The position numbers were made by a program, and so were the translations under genes. This document shows, piece after piece, positions 28,612 through 37,864 of a stretch of DNA of 64,000 nt (its first letter is position 1; every line of letters starts with the position of its first letter). The DNA comes from Desulfobacterales bacterium (GTDB taxonomy: Bacteria; Desulfobacterota; Desulfobacteria; Desulfobacterales; JAHDSC01). The stretch is from NCBI GenBank assembly GCA_016931455.1, contig JAFGES010000054.1, positions 124,001-188,000 on the forward strand, read 5' to 3'. The notes below the pieces were generated by a model, which saw only the letters and a list, made by a program, of their open reading frames with translations, did not search any database and was not told where the DNA came from.

Positions 28612-29346
28612 ATGAATATAAAAGATATCAGCCCCGACCAGATCGTATACTGGAAGTGGGGCGTCATTTCCATAAACGCCACTATTTTGTTTACCTGGGT
28701 GATCATGGCTCTACTGGTCATTGTGTCCTGGTTGGTGACTCGCAACTTATCATCTGATGTACGATTGTCTCGATGGCAGAATCTACTTGAAATTCTTGTT
28801 ATGGGTATAAAAGATCAAATTCGAGATATCAGCTTAAAGGAGGCCGATCGATATATACCTTTCATCGGAACACTTTTTCTATTTATTGCCGGTTCCAATC
28901 TCCTGGCTATTGTTCCCGGCTACACCCCCCCCACCGCATCTTTATCTACAACCGCGGGGCTGGCCATATGCGTGTTTATTGCCGTTCCAATTTATGGAGT
29001 TTTAAGTCAAGGTTTTTTATGCTACCTTAGACAATATATACGGCCGACCGTATTCATGTTGCCCTTCCATATCATGGGGGAACTTTCACGCACCCTGGCA
29101 CTATCAGTCAGACTTTTTGGAAACATGATGAGCGGATCCAAAATAGGTGCCATTCTTCTGGCAATCGCCCCCTTGTTTTTTCCGATCATTATGCAGGTTT
29201 TGGGGCTATTAACCGGATTGATTCAAGCTTACATATTCGCCGTATTAGCCATGGTGTACATCGCCTCCGCCGCGCAGACGCATGCTAAAAAAGATCAAAA
29301 GCTAAAACCGAATGAACATAAGAAAGGAGAAAATTTCAATGGATAG
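28612..29346 (+). CDS. atpB: N-type ATPase subunit a
   Basis: 244 residues, membrane stator channel subunit. The essential arginine is in the helix LSRTLALSVRLFGNMMSG, and the C-terminal helix has QAYIFAVLAMVYIASA. It forms the ion half-channels next to the c-ring. It overlaps atpE by eight bases. Confidence 0.95.
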   Translation: MNIKDISPDQIVYWKWGVISINATILFTWVIMALLVIVSWLVTRNLSSDVRLSRWQNLLEILVMGIKDQIRDISLKEADRYIPFIGTLFLFIAGSNLLAIVPGYTPPTASLSTTAGLAICVFIAVPIYGVLSQGFLCYLRQYIRPTVFMLPFHIMGELSRTLALSVRLFGNMMSGSKIGAILLAIAPLFFPIIMQVLGLLTGLIQAYIFAVLAMVYIASAAQTHAKKDQKLKPNEHKKGENFNG

Positions 29347-29617
29347 CATCAGTCTTATCGGCATCGCTTCCATTATTTCAGCCGCCCTGTGCATTAGTTT
29401 GGGTTCGATCGGACCTGCATTGGGCGAGGGAAGGGCCGTTTCTCAGGCACTGAGTTCAATTGCCCAACAACCGGATGAAGCCGGTACCATCACAAGAACC
29501 CTATTTGTGGGGTTGGCCATGGTCGAATCCACTGCGATTTATTGTTTTGTCGTCTCCATGATTCTGCTGTTTGCAAATCCATTCTGGGATTATGTAATAT
29601 CAAAAGCAGGAGGATGA
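29339..29617 (+). CDS. atpE: N-type ATPase subunit c with Na+-binding signature
   Basis: 92 residues from ATG 29339, with AAAGGAG upstream and overlapping the atpB stop (ATGGATAG). Two membrane hairpin helices. Na+ ligands known from Ilyobacter c-subunits line up: Glu30 in PALGEGRA (Gln32 there), then Glu63, Ser64, Thr65 and Tyr68 in VESTAIY (Glu65, Ser66, Thr67, Tyr70 there). This strongly suggests a Na+-driven ring. Confidence 0.95.
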   Translation: MDSISLIGIASIISAALCISLGSIGPALGEGRAVSQALSSIAQQPDEAGTITRTLFVGLAMVESTAIYCFVVSMILLFANPFWDYVISKAGG

Positions 29618-29620
29618 TTC

Positions 29621-30469
29621 GTGCTGATCGACTGGTTTACCGTAATTGCTCAAATCATCAATTTTCTGATTCTGGTTGCCCTTCTCAAATATTTTCTTTA
29701 CGGTCGCATCCTTAAAGCGATGGAAGAACGTGAGAAAAAAATTGCATTAAGGCTGGAAGAAGCGGAGGAACAGAAAAAAGAAGCCACGAATGCAGCCGAG
29801 TCACTTCGCCGAAAGAATTTGGAGATAGAAGCAAAAAGTCAAAAAATTTTTTCACAAGCCGTTCAAGAAGCAGAAGATCGGCGTAATGAATTGATCGAAG
29901 CGGCTCGGACGGAGGCAGCTGATTTAAAGTCCCGTTGGCAGGATTCCATTCAGCGGGAAAAGGAGGGTTTTCTGCGAAACCTTCGCGAAATGGCCGGTAG
30001 CCAAGTTTACGCTATTGCTCGTCGTGCTTTTAAAGATCTGGCGGATGCAGATTTAGAAGATCAGGTCGTTACAGCCTTTATCAAGCACATCCGACAAATG
30101 CCGCAAGATGAAAGCCAAAACATTTTCACTTCATTCAAAAATACTGTAGATGATTTAGTTATCCGTAGTGCTTTTGAAATTTCACCCCCAAAACAGAAAG
30201 AATTAACACAAACGCTTTCTGAAATCATAAACGAAGCCATTCAAATCCAATATGAAACAGCTCCTGAATTGATTCTGGGAATTGAGTTAAAAACCCCTGG
30301 TCGTAAAATCGCCTGGAGTCTGGAAGATTATATCCGGAATCTGGAAGAAGCCGCCGGACAAGCCCTTGAGAGCAAAGGGCGTATAATAGATGAAAAAAAT
30401 GCATCGCCGATTGAAATGAAAACTGAAAAAGAGGGTAGTGAGAAAGACAATGACGACGGATCCGCCTGA
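29621..30469 (+). CDS. atpF: N-type ATPase subunit b with delta-like C-terminus
   Basis: 282 residues from GTG 29621 behind AGGAGG, much longer than the usual ~160 of subunit b. One N-terminal membrane helix ([20 protein letters not shown]) leads into a long charged coiled coil, then a C-terminal domain ending [28 protein letters not shown]. That end resembles the last domain of the delta subunit. N-ATPases lack a separate delta gene, so this extension probably supplies that stator function. Confidence 0.92.
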   Translation: MLIDWFTVIAQIINFLILVALLKYFLYGRILKAMEEREKKIALRLEEAEEQKKEATNAAESLRRKNLEIEAKSQKIFSQAVQEAEDRRNELIEAARTEAADLKSRWQDSIQREKEGFLRNLREMAGSQVYAIARRAFKDLADADLEDQVVTAFIKHIRQMPQDESQNIFTSFKNTVDDLVIRSAFEISPPKQKELTQTLSEIINEAIQIQYETAPELILGIELKTPGRKIAWSLEDYIRNLEEAAGQALESKGRIIDEKNASPIEMKTEKEGSEKDNDDGSA

Positions 30470-32000
30470 ACTAGAAAAAGCGTTAGCTGATACCTCAGAT
30501 GTTCTCAGTGATGTGCTGAAGAGTTACCGGACAAAGTTGCAGATCCAAGAGGTCGGTACAGTGTCTTTTGTGGGTCAGGGTATTGCACACGTGAGGGGTT
30601 TGCGCGGTGTGAGATCCGAAGAACTTGTTGTATTTTCGGGTGATCGTCTCGGAATGGTTTTCAATCTTGATCCCGAAGAAATCGGTGTGATCCTGCTCGA
30701 TGAAGGTGAAGGCATTTCCGCGGGCAGTGATGTTCAGCGTACCGGCCGGGTGCTGGACATTCCGGTCGGCAGCGGCCTTTTGGGCCGTGTTCTGGATTCA
30801 AAGGGCCGCCCTATGGACAACTCGGGGCCGCTGAAGATTTCTAAGCGGCTTCCGGTTGAGCAAACCGCGCCCGCCATAATGGATCGGGCACCGGTTACGG
30901 TTCCATTGCAGACCGGCCTTAAAGTAGTAGATGCCCTGATTCCCATCGGCCGAGGGCAGAGAGAACTTATTTTGGGTGACCGGCAGACGGGCAAAACCGC
31001 GATTGTTTTAGATACCTTTCTCAACCAGAAGGATAAAGACGTTATTTGTATTTATTGTGGTATTGGAAAACGTGCATCCGCTATTGCTAAGTTTATTGCG
31101 GACTTACGCGAACGTAATGCCGTGAATTATTGTATTTTTGTCATCGCTACGGAAGACAATCAACCGGGACTACAGTTTATCGCGCCTTATGCCGCAACCA
31201 CGATTGGGGAGTATTTTATGCAGCAGGGTCGGGACGTAATTGTCGTATTTGACGATCTGACGCGACATGCACGGGCCTATCGGGAACTGTCTTTGCTTTT
31301 GCACAGGCCTCCCGGCCGGGAAGCCTTTCCCGGTGATATCTTTTATATTCATTCTCGGCTCTTGGAACGTTCGACGCATCTTCGAGATGAATACGGAGGC
31401 GGTTCACTGACCGCTTTACCGATTATCGAAACCGAAGCCCAAAATATGTCCGCCTATATCCCAACCAATCTCATTTCCATCACGGATGGTCAAATTTATC
31501 TTTCTCCGGATCTTTTTCAAAAAGGAAACTTGCCGGCCGTCGATGTCGGCAAATCCGTGTCACGTGTCGGCGGGAAAACACAGCTGCCCGCATATCGCTC
31601 CGTAGCCGGAGATTTACGTCTTTCCTATTCTCAGTTTGAAGAATTGGAAATTTTTTCGCGCTTCGGAACCCGCTTGGACGAAGACACGCGTCAAAAACTG
31701 GAACGAGGGCGTAGAGTGCGGCAGGTACTCAAACAGGTTCAGTATAATCCTTTATCCGTCTCCGAGCAAATGGCTGCCTTGATCGCTGTGAATCATGGCG
31801 TTTTTGACCCACTTCCGATTGAAAAGGTGCTCGAAGCCGAGCAGAAGGTTCGCAGTGCGGTGATCACGCAGCTCCCTGACCTATGTAAGCGAATTGAGGA
31901 AGGTGAGGATCTTGGAGAAAAGGAACTCGAGGAGATCATAAAAACAGCTGAGAACGCCTTGGAAACACAAAATACAGATCAAAAAGATGCAGACGATTGA
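30450..32000 (+). CDS. atpA: N-type ATPase subunit alpha
   Basis: 516 residues from ATG 30450; a GTG at 30438 in frame is closer to the GAGGG site but gives a non-standard N-terminus. Walker A GDRQTGKT, the alpha signature region [23 protein letters not shown] and the N-terminal beta-barrel are all present. It is the non-catalytic nucleotide-binding subunit alternating with beta. The start overlaps atpF by 20 bases. Confidence 0.95.
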   Translation: MTTDPPELEKALADTSDVLSDVLKSYRTKLQIQEVGTVSFVGQGIAHVRGLRGVRSEELVVFSGDRLGMVFNLDPEEIGVILLDEGEGISAGSDVQRTGRVLDIPVGSGLLGRVLDSKGRPMDNSGPLKISKRLPVEQTAPAIMDRAPVTVPLQTGLKVVDALIPIGRGQRELILGDRQTGKTAIVLDTFLNQKDKDVICIYCGIGKRASAIAKFIADLRERNAVNYCIFVIATEDNQPGLQFIAPYAATTIGEYFMQQGRDVIVVFDDLTRHARAYRELSLLLHRPPGREAFPGDIFYIHSRLLERSTHLRDEYGGGSLTALPIIETEAQNMSAYIPTNLISITDGQIYLSPDLFQKGNLPAVDVGKSVSRVGGKTQLPAYRSVAGDLRLSYSQFEELEIFSRFGTRLDEDTRQKLERGRRVRQVLKQVQYNPLSVSEQMAALIAVNHGVFDPLPIEKVLEAEQKVRSAVITQLPDLCKRIEEGEDLGEKELEEIIKTAENALETQNTDQKDADD

Positions 32001-32883
32001 GGGCCTAAAGCGAAAAATTCAAAGCACTGAAGATCTCCAGGCGGTTGTACGCACGATGAAGACTTTAGCTGCTGTCAGCATTCGCCAATATGAGCAGGCG
32101 CTAAAATCGCTCAAGAATTACGATAAAACGATTGAAACGGGCTTTCAGATCGTTATGAGAAATAACCCGACGCTTTTTAATGAAAAAGGACCGGTTGCTA
32201 AAAAACGATTGGGTGCCGTCATTTTTGGGTCCGACCAGGGCATGTGCGGTCAAATAAACGAGCAGGTCGTCACCTATGCCGTTGAGACGATCGATGAACT
32301 CGGCATCGAACCTGAAAGCCGAACCATTCTTGCCGTCGGAGTTCGGGTCAAAGGTCTGCTTGAAGATATCGGCCAACCGGTTAAAGATTCCATTTACGTT
32401 CCCAGCTCCGTTGCCGGCATAACTCCCACGGTCCAACAAATATTAATGGAAATTGAAAACTGGAATCAGGCAATCGGCGTGAATCAAGTTTTTCTTTTTT
32501 ATAATGAGCAACTGACTGGTGCTTCGTATCGTCCCCGCGCACTCCATCTATTACCCTTTAATCAAGATTCATTTCACAATCTTCAGAAAGCCCCATGGCC
32601 GACACGTGCGCTTCCCACCTATACAATGGATGTCAGCGCGCTTTTGTCCGCTTTGATTCGACAGTATCTTTTTGTTTCCTTATACCGAGCTTTTGCGGAA
32701 TCTCTGGCAAGCGAAAATACGAGCCGATTGGTTGCCATGCAAGGCGCTGAAAAAAATATCGGGGATCGCCTGGTGGAATTAAATAACGAGTTTCATCAAA
32801 AGCGGCAAATGTCGATAACCGAAGAACTGCTTGATATTGTGGCGGGTTTTGAGGCTTTAAAAGAGGATAGAAACAAAGTGTAA
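31987..32883 (+). CDS. atpG: N-type ATPase subunit gamma
   Basis: 298 residues. The N-terminal rotor helix ([31 protein letters not shown]) and a C-terminal rotor helix with [16 protein letters not shown] are recognisable; similarity in the middle is lower, as is usual for N-ATPase gamma. It is the central shaft coupling c-ring rotation to catalysis. It overlaps atpA by 14 bases and ends the operon before a hairpin. Confidence 0.92.
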   Translation: MQTIEGLKRKIQSTEDLQAVVRTMKTLAAVSIRQYEQALKSLKNYDKTIETGFQIVMRNNPTLFNEKGPVAKKRLGAVIFGSDQGMCGQINEQVVTYAVETIDELGIEPESRTILAVGVRVKGLLEDIGQPVKDSIYVPSSVAGITPTVQQILMEIENWNQAIGVNQVFLFYNEQLTGASYRPRALHLLPFNQDSFHNLQKAPWPTRALPTYTMDVSALLSALIRQYLFVSLYRAFAESLASENTSRLVAMQGAEKNIGDRLVELNNEFHQKRQMSITEELLDIVAGFEALKEDRNKV

Positions 32884-32918
32884 AATTTTTCCCCGCGTTT
32901 TGCCGCAGGGAAAAATTT
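32883..32918. terminator. Terminator-like hairpin after atpG
   Basis: AAATTTTTCCC (32883-32893) pairs with GGGAAAAATTT (32908-32918) around a 14-base loop. T/A-rich flanks on both strands fit a bidirectional terminator shared by the ATPase operon and the converging gene at 32934. Confidence 0.7.
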
Positions 32919-32933
32919 ATAAACTGAGACCGA

Positions 32934-33371
32934 TCACTTCATTCTTTGATAAGTTTGAATAATATCATAAATACCATAATCAAAAATGCGGATGGTTTTA
33001 TTAATGGTTTCCACACATTGTTGAAGATCGACGCCGGTAACCACAAGTGCCTGGGAATCAGCAAAAAGCCATATATGTCTCCTAATCATGATTAAGGCAT
33101 ATACGGCTTCATCCAGCGAAATTTTTTCCTTTATTCTTTCCTCAGCATATTTTCTGAAATACTCATGAACTTCCGTGTAGGGTTTTTCGCTAAAATAAAT
33201 TCTTCGTAAATTATCGCAGAATTCAACAGCTGAGAGAACGCATTGGTCCTGGGTTAGAAGATGATATGAGGGTGTCCTGGGATTTGTTCTCACAGCCTTG
33301 CACCATTGTTCGGAAATTTCACCTGCATGGCGCTCGGTAACATCGATTAACTTATCAGCAAATGCTTTCAT
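32934..33371 (-). CDS. RsbRD N-terminal-like (histidine kinase/RsbR N-domain) protein
   Basis: 145 residues from ATG 33371, which follows GGGAGG; an in-frame upstream start at 33425 lacks a site. The whole protein looks like one helical sensor domain of the RsbRD_N type (ADKLIDVTERHAGEISEQWCKAV, YFRKYAEERIKEKISLDEAVYALIMIRRHIW). In related proteins this domain precedes STAS or kinase modules; here it stands alone. A ligand-sensing or partner-switch role is possible but not shown. Confidence 0.65.
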   Translation of the reverse strand: MKAFADKLIDVTERHAGEISEQWCKAVRTNPRTPSYHLLTQDQCVLSAVEFCDNLRRIYFSEKPYTEVHEYFRKYAEERIKEKISLDEAVYALIMIRRHIWLFADSQALVVTGVDLQQCVETINKTIRIFDYGIYDIIQTYQRMK

Positions 33372-33699
33372 TTTATACCTCCCTTCGTTTCTGTTGCCAA
33401 TGTTTTTAAAATTTTTATAGGTCAATCTATAAAACTATAAAAAAATAGTGCCGAGTGGTTCTCAGCTCCTTTTCCACAACAGTTAAATGAGGCTTAAAAA
33501 TAGTGTTACCTTTCTCGTCTGCCGAATATATACCCCTGTGAATACAAAATTCCCTATATTTAATTAAACTTATAGCATTTTTAGATATACGGGTCAACTT
33601 TATCTATATGTGCTGTTATTTGTGGCACTGATCAGATGGCAACCGTTTAGGATATTGTCGTTGATGTTTTTGCTAACCTAAAGACGATCACTAATTGCC
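33372..33699. other. Intergenic region without recognised features
   Basis: 328 AT-rich bases between two minus-strand genes. I find no coding frame, RNA gene or strong hairpin. It should hold the promoter for the 32934 gene, but I cannot single out one. Confidence 0.4.
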
Positions 33700-34434
33700 T
33701 TACTTCCGCCTATCTTTGATATACATGACCGAATTATTCTTGCGCATATCAATCTGGAATAACTCACTTACACGAATCAGATCGCTTAATTTTTTGTATC
33801 CATAATTGATAGGAGAGAACGAAGTATTGTTTGAAATATATTGTCCAACCCGAGCAAGATGTGACCACCCATCTTCTTCGGCGGTCTGTTCAGCTGCATT
33901 CCGAAGCAACTTCACCAGTCCAGCGTCTCCACGCAGTTCATTACGGGATTTCTTTAAATCATGAGGGGTGTCTGCTGGTGTATCGTCCGCTTCAGCTGGT
34001 GGAATAAGATTTTCTGTATAGATAAATTGTGAACAGGCATTGACAAAGGGGAGCGGAGTTTTCTTTTCGCCGAATCCATACACCTTGAGGCCATTTGCCA
34101 GAATCCGCATGACCAGTGGGGTAAAATCACTATCACTGGTCATAAGCGCAAAGGCACCAAGCTGTTGTGTATACAGCAGATCCATCGCATCAATAATCAT
34201 GGCGGCATCCGTAGCATTTTTACCCTGAGTATACGCAAATTGCTGAATGGGTTGAATAGCAAACGGGTGAAGTTGCTCTTCCCATCCTTTTAGATTTGGG
34301 GTTTTCCAATTCCCGTAGGCACGCCTAATATTCGTAACTCCATATTTAGCAAGTTCATTCAAGACGCCATCAATAGCCTGATGACTCGCATTGTCACAAT
34401 CTATCAGCAAAGCAATATTCTGATCCTTCTCCAT
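33700..34434 (-). CDS. NYN-domain (LabA/DUF88-like) protein with OST-HTH/LOTUS domain
   Basis: 244 residues. The N-terminal NYN nuclease-like fold shows IALLIDCDNASH, GKNATDAAMIIDAMDLL and ALMTSDSDFTPLVMRI, which supply the clustered aspartates of a PIN/NYN active site. After a linker near residue 160, a LOTUS-type winged helix follows (WSHLARVGQYISNNT, YKKLSDLIRVSELFQID). This pairing, widespread in bacteria, suggests an RNA-directed nuclease or RNA-binding regulator. It is monocistronic. Confidence 0.82.
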   Translation of the reverse strand: MEKDQNIALLIDCDNASHQAIDGVLNELAKYGVTNIRRAYGNWKTPNLKGWEEQLHPFAIQPIQQFAYTQGKNATDAAMIIDAMDLLYTQQLGAFALMTSDSDFTPLVMRILANGLKVYGFGEKKTPLPFVNACSQFIYTENLIPPAEADDTPADTPHDLKKSRNELRGDAGLVKLLRNAAEQTAEEDGWSHLARVGQYISNNTSFSPINYGYKKLSDLIRVSELFQIDMRKNNSVMYIKDRRK

Positions 34435-34704
34435 AGGTACGTTCCTTTCTTTGGATTCACTCTTATTAGGGTTTTTTCTATTTCTTTCTATTGGTTGTGC
34501 TGATTCGTTTCATCCGTAGACCATTCTTCGCTATCAACACAAAAAATTAGGATTTCCGCAAGTAATTTTTGTAAAAAATTTATACAGGATGCTATAGCAT
34601 AATGGTTTATACCAATTTTTATCTCAATAGCAGCTTAATTTAAGGCGGATGCTTGACTATACGGGAAAAACGACACCGAAACCAAGGGAGAAAAGAAGTC
34701 TGCG

Positions 34705-35523
34705 TCAAGCTTCCTTGACGGCTTCATCCTGTTCTTTGATCAGTGTTATCTCCACACGCCGATTGGCTTGCTTGTTTTCCGGAGAGTTATTGTCAAATAG
34801 AGGGCGGTACTCTGCGTAGCCCTGAATAGAAACCCGCTGAGAATCAACGCCGTTTTTGATTAAGAATTTTGCAACGTTGACGGATCGGGCTGCAGAGAGT
34901 TCCCAGTTGGAAGGAAAATCCGGCGTATTGATGGGGGTATCATCCGTGTGGCCGGATACTGAAACACGGTAGCCTTCCTTGGAGGCGATAAAACGGGCAA
35001 TTCGTTTAAGCGTCGGCTGAAAGTCCTCTATCAGGTCCGCTTGGCCTACGAAAAAGGTGATGCATTCTCCCAAAGTTAAAATAAGCTGCTGCCGGTCAAT
35101 TTGAACCGAAAAATTATGGTATTCGATATGATCGATGGCGCTTAAAATATCGAGCCTCAACTGCTCCAGCGATGGATCGGCTTTGGGAAATTTAGGAATA
35201 TTAACCCCATGATCCGTTCCAATAAATCTTGAGGAATCAGAAGAAGATACGGATTCTACTTGCCCCTCCTGATATGGGACGGGCTTTTCTGTTTGCAAGA
35301 CAGCTTGATTTTGGGCAAAATGATCTAATTGGGTAACTTTTTCGCTAACCGCACGAGAATAAAAAAGGATGAAAAAAATAAGAAGAAGAGTCATGAGGTC
35401 TACAAGACTCCAGAGATAGAAATCCTCCTCGGTTGACTGAGTGAATATTTCCGGCAGCTTAATTCGTTTGTGTTCTAATAATTCGATTTGCCGCTTAAGC
35501 TTTTCGTCGTTTGTCTTAGGCAC
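34705..35523 (-). CDS. MotB/OmpA-like stator protein
   Basis: 272 residues. One membrane helix near residues 30-50 (LVDLMTLLLIFFILFYSR) contains the aspartate expected of a MotB proton channel. A periplasmic OmpA domain follows (VSGHTDDTPINTPDFPSNWELSAARSVNVAKFL, then YAEYRPLFDNNSPENKQANRRVEI) that binds peptidoglycan. It is co-transcribed with the MotA-like gene, overlapping by eight bases. No flagellar genes are near, so it may serve another ion-driven motor. Confidence 0.85.
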   Translation of the reverse strand: MPKTNDEKLKRQIELLEHKRIKLPEIFTQSTEEDFYLWSLVDLMTLLLIFFILFYSRAVSEKVTQLDHFAQNQAVLQTEKPVPYQEGQVESVSSSDSSRFIGTDHGVNIPKFPKADPSLEQLRLDILSAIDHIEYHNFSVQIDRQQLILTLGECITFFVGQADLIEDFQPTLKRIARFIASKEGYRVSVSGHTDDTPINTPDFPSNWELSAARSVNVAKFLIKNGVDSQRVSIQGYAEYRPLFDNNSPENKQANRRVEITLIKEQDEAVKEA

Positions 35524-36352
35524 TTTGTTTCCCCGGCAATAATTTTTTCAGGGGGCTGAGATTCTTTGTTTTCGAAGGAACCGGGGATTCGGTTATATCG
35601 GTATGGATTTGTCGGTAGCCCTCCAAATAAGACTGGAGACGATAAAAAATAGACTTGGAATTTTTTTCCTCGCAAATATCTATGATACCTTCTAAAACGA
35701 TTGTGAGCAAGAGGGCATCGGCCTGAGTATATTCGGAAAGTTTTTTTGCCAATGGTGAAAAAATAAAATTACTCAGAAGCAGGCCATATAAGGTGGTGAG
35801 CAGGGCAATGGACATGCCCTGACCGAGTTGGCTCGGTTCTCCTATCTGATTCAAGACGTTAATGAGTCCGATGATTGTGCCCACAAAACCGAAGACCGGC
35901 GCAACTTTTGCCATCGTACTGAGAACGTTTTTCTGTGATTGCTTATTGGTAAAGTAGAGCTCTAATTCTTTTTCCAGCGTATTGTGGATTTCGTAACGAT
36001 CATAACCATCGATTACCATCTCGATGCCCTTGCGTAAGAATACATTTTCAATCTTGTCAACGGCCGACTCCAAGGCTTTGATTCCGTGTAACCTTCTCAG
36101 GCGGGCCAGATTTTCAATTTGTTTTAAAAGCATTTTATAATCGCTTTTTTCATTTCGAAAAACTCTGCCGAGGCTGTGAATAAGATCCTTGATGGTTTCC
36201 GTGGAAAAAGATAAAAAAGCACTGATTAAAGTCCCACCTAATACAAGCAAACAACTTTTGAGGTTAACAATGGGTGAGATTTCACCGGCGACGGACTTTG
36301 ATAAAAAAATAAAAAAAATTGCCCCGACCGAAAGAATAATTTTCTGAATCAT
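35516..36352 (-). CDS. MotA/ExbB-like proton channel protein
   Basis: 278 residues with four membrane segments. The MotA pattern is visible: two N-terminal helices (GGTLISAFLSF), a cytoplasmic loop rich in charged residues, then MAKVAPVFGFVGTIIGLINVL and LLTTLYGLLLSNFIFSPLAKKL with the conserved prolines. It pairs with the MotB-like protein to form a stator. The ATG at 36352 is first in the two-gene operon. Confidence 0.85.
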   Translation of the reverse strand: MIQKIILSVGAIFFIFLSKSVAGEISPIVNLKSCLLVLGGTLISAFLSFSTETIKDLIHSLGRVFRNEKSDYKMLLKQIENLARLRRLHGIKALESAVDKIENVFLRKGIEMVIDGYDRYEIHNTLEKELELYFTNKQSQKNVLSTMAKVAPVFGFVGTIIGLINVLNQIGEPSQLGQGMSIALLTTLYGLLLSNFIFSPLAKKLSEYTQADALLLTIVLEGIIDICEEKNSKSIFYRLQSYLEGYRQIHTDITESPVPSKTKNLSPLKKLLPGKQSA

Positions 36353-36550
36353 TTTTTATTTCCCTTGAATGTTTTGGATTTTTACTCTAAGGGTTCTGCA
36401 TATTGTGTGCCAAATTGGATATGTTCCGTGAAGCGCTTCTTATAGGTCATTAGGGTGAGACGTTTTATTTGAAATGGGAAAAACTTGCCTATTTAAAGGG
36501 GCAATTTGTGTTTTTTGCCTAATATGAGTTGTGTGTAAGTGATATAAAAT

Positions 36551-37864
36551 ATGAATTTCGATATGGTAATTTATAACGGTACAATTATTACCGTTAATTC
36601 GGATTTTGACATCATCAAAGATGGATTTGTCGGCATAAAGAATGGAAAATTTGCACAAATCGGAAAATTTACTGATGATTTTACCGTCCCGACGGCAGAG
36701 GAGGTCATCGATGCAGAAGGGGGCATCATTATGCCCGGGCTGGTCAATACGCATACCCATCTTCCGATGACCCTATTCAGGGGACTTGCCGATGACCTTC
36801 CACTCTTTCAATGGCTGCACGAATATATTTTCCCAGCCGAACAAAAATATATCCAGGCTGAAACCGTTCGCTATGGAACTTTACTGGGATGCGTGGAAAT
36901 GATTTTAGGGGGCACGACGACCTGCTGTGACGGTTATTTTTTTGCAGATGAAATTGCTAAAGCAGTTTATGACTCCGGCATGCGGGCCATCCTTGGGCAA
37001 GGGGTCATTGACTTTCCGGCTCCGGGGGTACCGGATCCAAAAGAAAACATTCAAGTCGTCCTAAAATTTGCAGAAAAATGGCAAAATGTTTCGCCGCTCA
37101 TCGTTCCATCCATATTTTGCCATTCGCCTTATACCTGTAGTCGGCAAACATTGAAAAAAGCAAAAGATGCAGCAGACTCAAAAGCAATGCTCTTTCAGAT
37201 TCATGTTGCCGAAACAAAGAATGAATGGGATCGGATTTATTCCGAACATCAGACAACTCCCATAAAATATCTTGATCAAATTGGAATACTCGATCCCAAT
37301 ACGCTCTTGGTACATACGATTTGGGTTGATGATGAGGATATCGCCTTGATCGCACGGCGCGGGGCAAAGATTTCCGTGACGACTGAAAGTGAGATGAAAC
37401 TAGCATCGGGCATTGCACCGATTCCTGATTTTTTGCGCTGCGGCATATCCGTTGGGCTGGGAACCGATGGGTGTGCGAGTAACAATGACCTTGATCTTTT
37501 TCGCGAAATGGACTCTACGGCAAAACTTCACAAAGTAAATACGCTGAATCCAACGGTTCTGGATGCCCCGTCCGTACTGAAAATGGCTACCCTAGAGGGT
37601 GCAAAAGCCATTGGCCTGGAAAAAGATATCGGTTCTCTGGAGGTCGGCAAACAGGCGGATCTGATCATCATCGATACCGACAAACCGCATCTGGTGCCGA
37701 TGTATAATCCAGTCTCTCATGTTATTTATGCCGCTGTCGGTTCCGATGTGCGCGACGTTATGGTTGCCGGGAAAATGATTGTCAGAAATAAAAATTTGCT
37801 GACGTTGGATATACAAGAGATCCTTGCAAGAGTAACCCGGATAAGCAAGAATATAAGAATTTAG
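36551..37864 (+). CDS. mtaD: 5-methylthioadenosine/S-adenosylhomocysteine deaminase family amidohydrolase
   Basis: 437 residues. Metal-dependent amidohydrolase with the first metal site in PGLVNTHTHLPMTLFRGLADDLPLFQWL, His residues in FQIHVAETKNEW and LVHTIWVDDEDI, and the final Asp in VGLGTDGCASNNDLDLF. The LADDLPLxxWL block is typical of MTA/SAH deaminases (MtaD). It would convert methylthioadenosine to methylthioinosine. It is followed without a gap by adenine deaminase and then mtnA, a purine/methylthio salvage cluster. Confidence 0.88.
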   Translation: MNFDMVIYNGTIITVNSDFDIIKDGFVGIKNGKFAQIGKFTDDFTVPTAEEVIDAEGGIIMPGLVNTHTHLPMTLFRGLADDLPLFQWLHEYIFPAEQKYIQAETVRYGTLLGCVEMILGGTTTCCDGYFFADEIAKAVYDSGMRAILGQGVIDFPAPGVPDPKENIQVVLKFAEKWQNVSPLIVPSIFCHSPYTCSRQTLKKAKDAADSKAMLFQIHVAETKNEWDRIYSEHQTTPIKYLDQIGILDPNTLLVHTIWVDDEDIALIARRGAKISVTTESEMKLASGIAPIPDFLRCGISVGLGTDGCASNNDLDLFREMDSTAKLHKVNTLNPTVLDAPSVLKMATLEGAKAIGLEKDIGSLEVGKQADLIIIDTDKPHLVPMYNPVSHVIYAAVGSDVRDVMVAGKMIVRNKNLLTLDIQEILARVTRISKNIRI

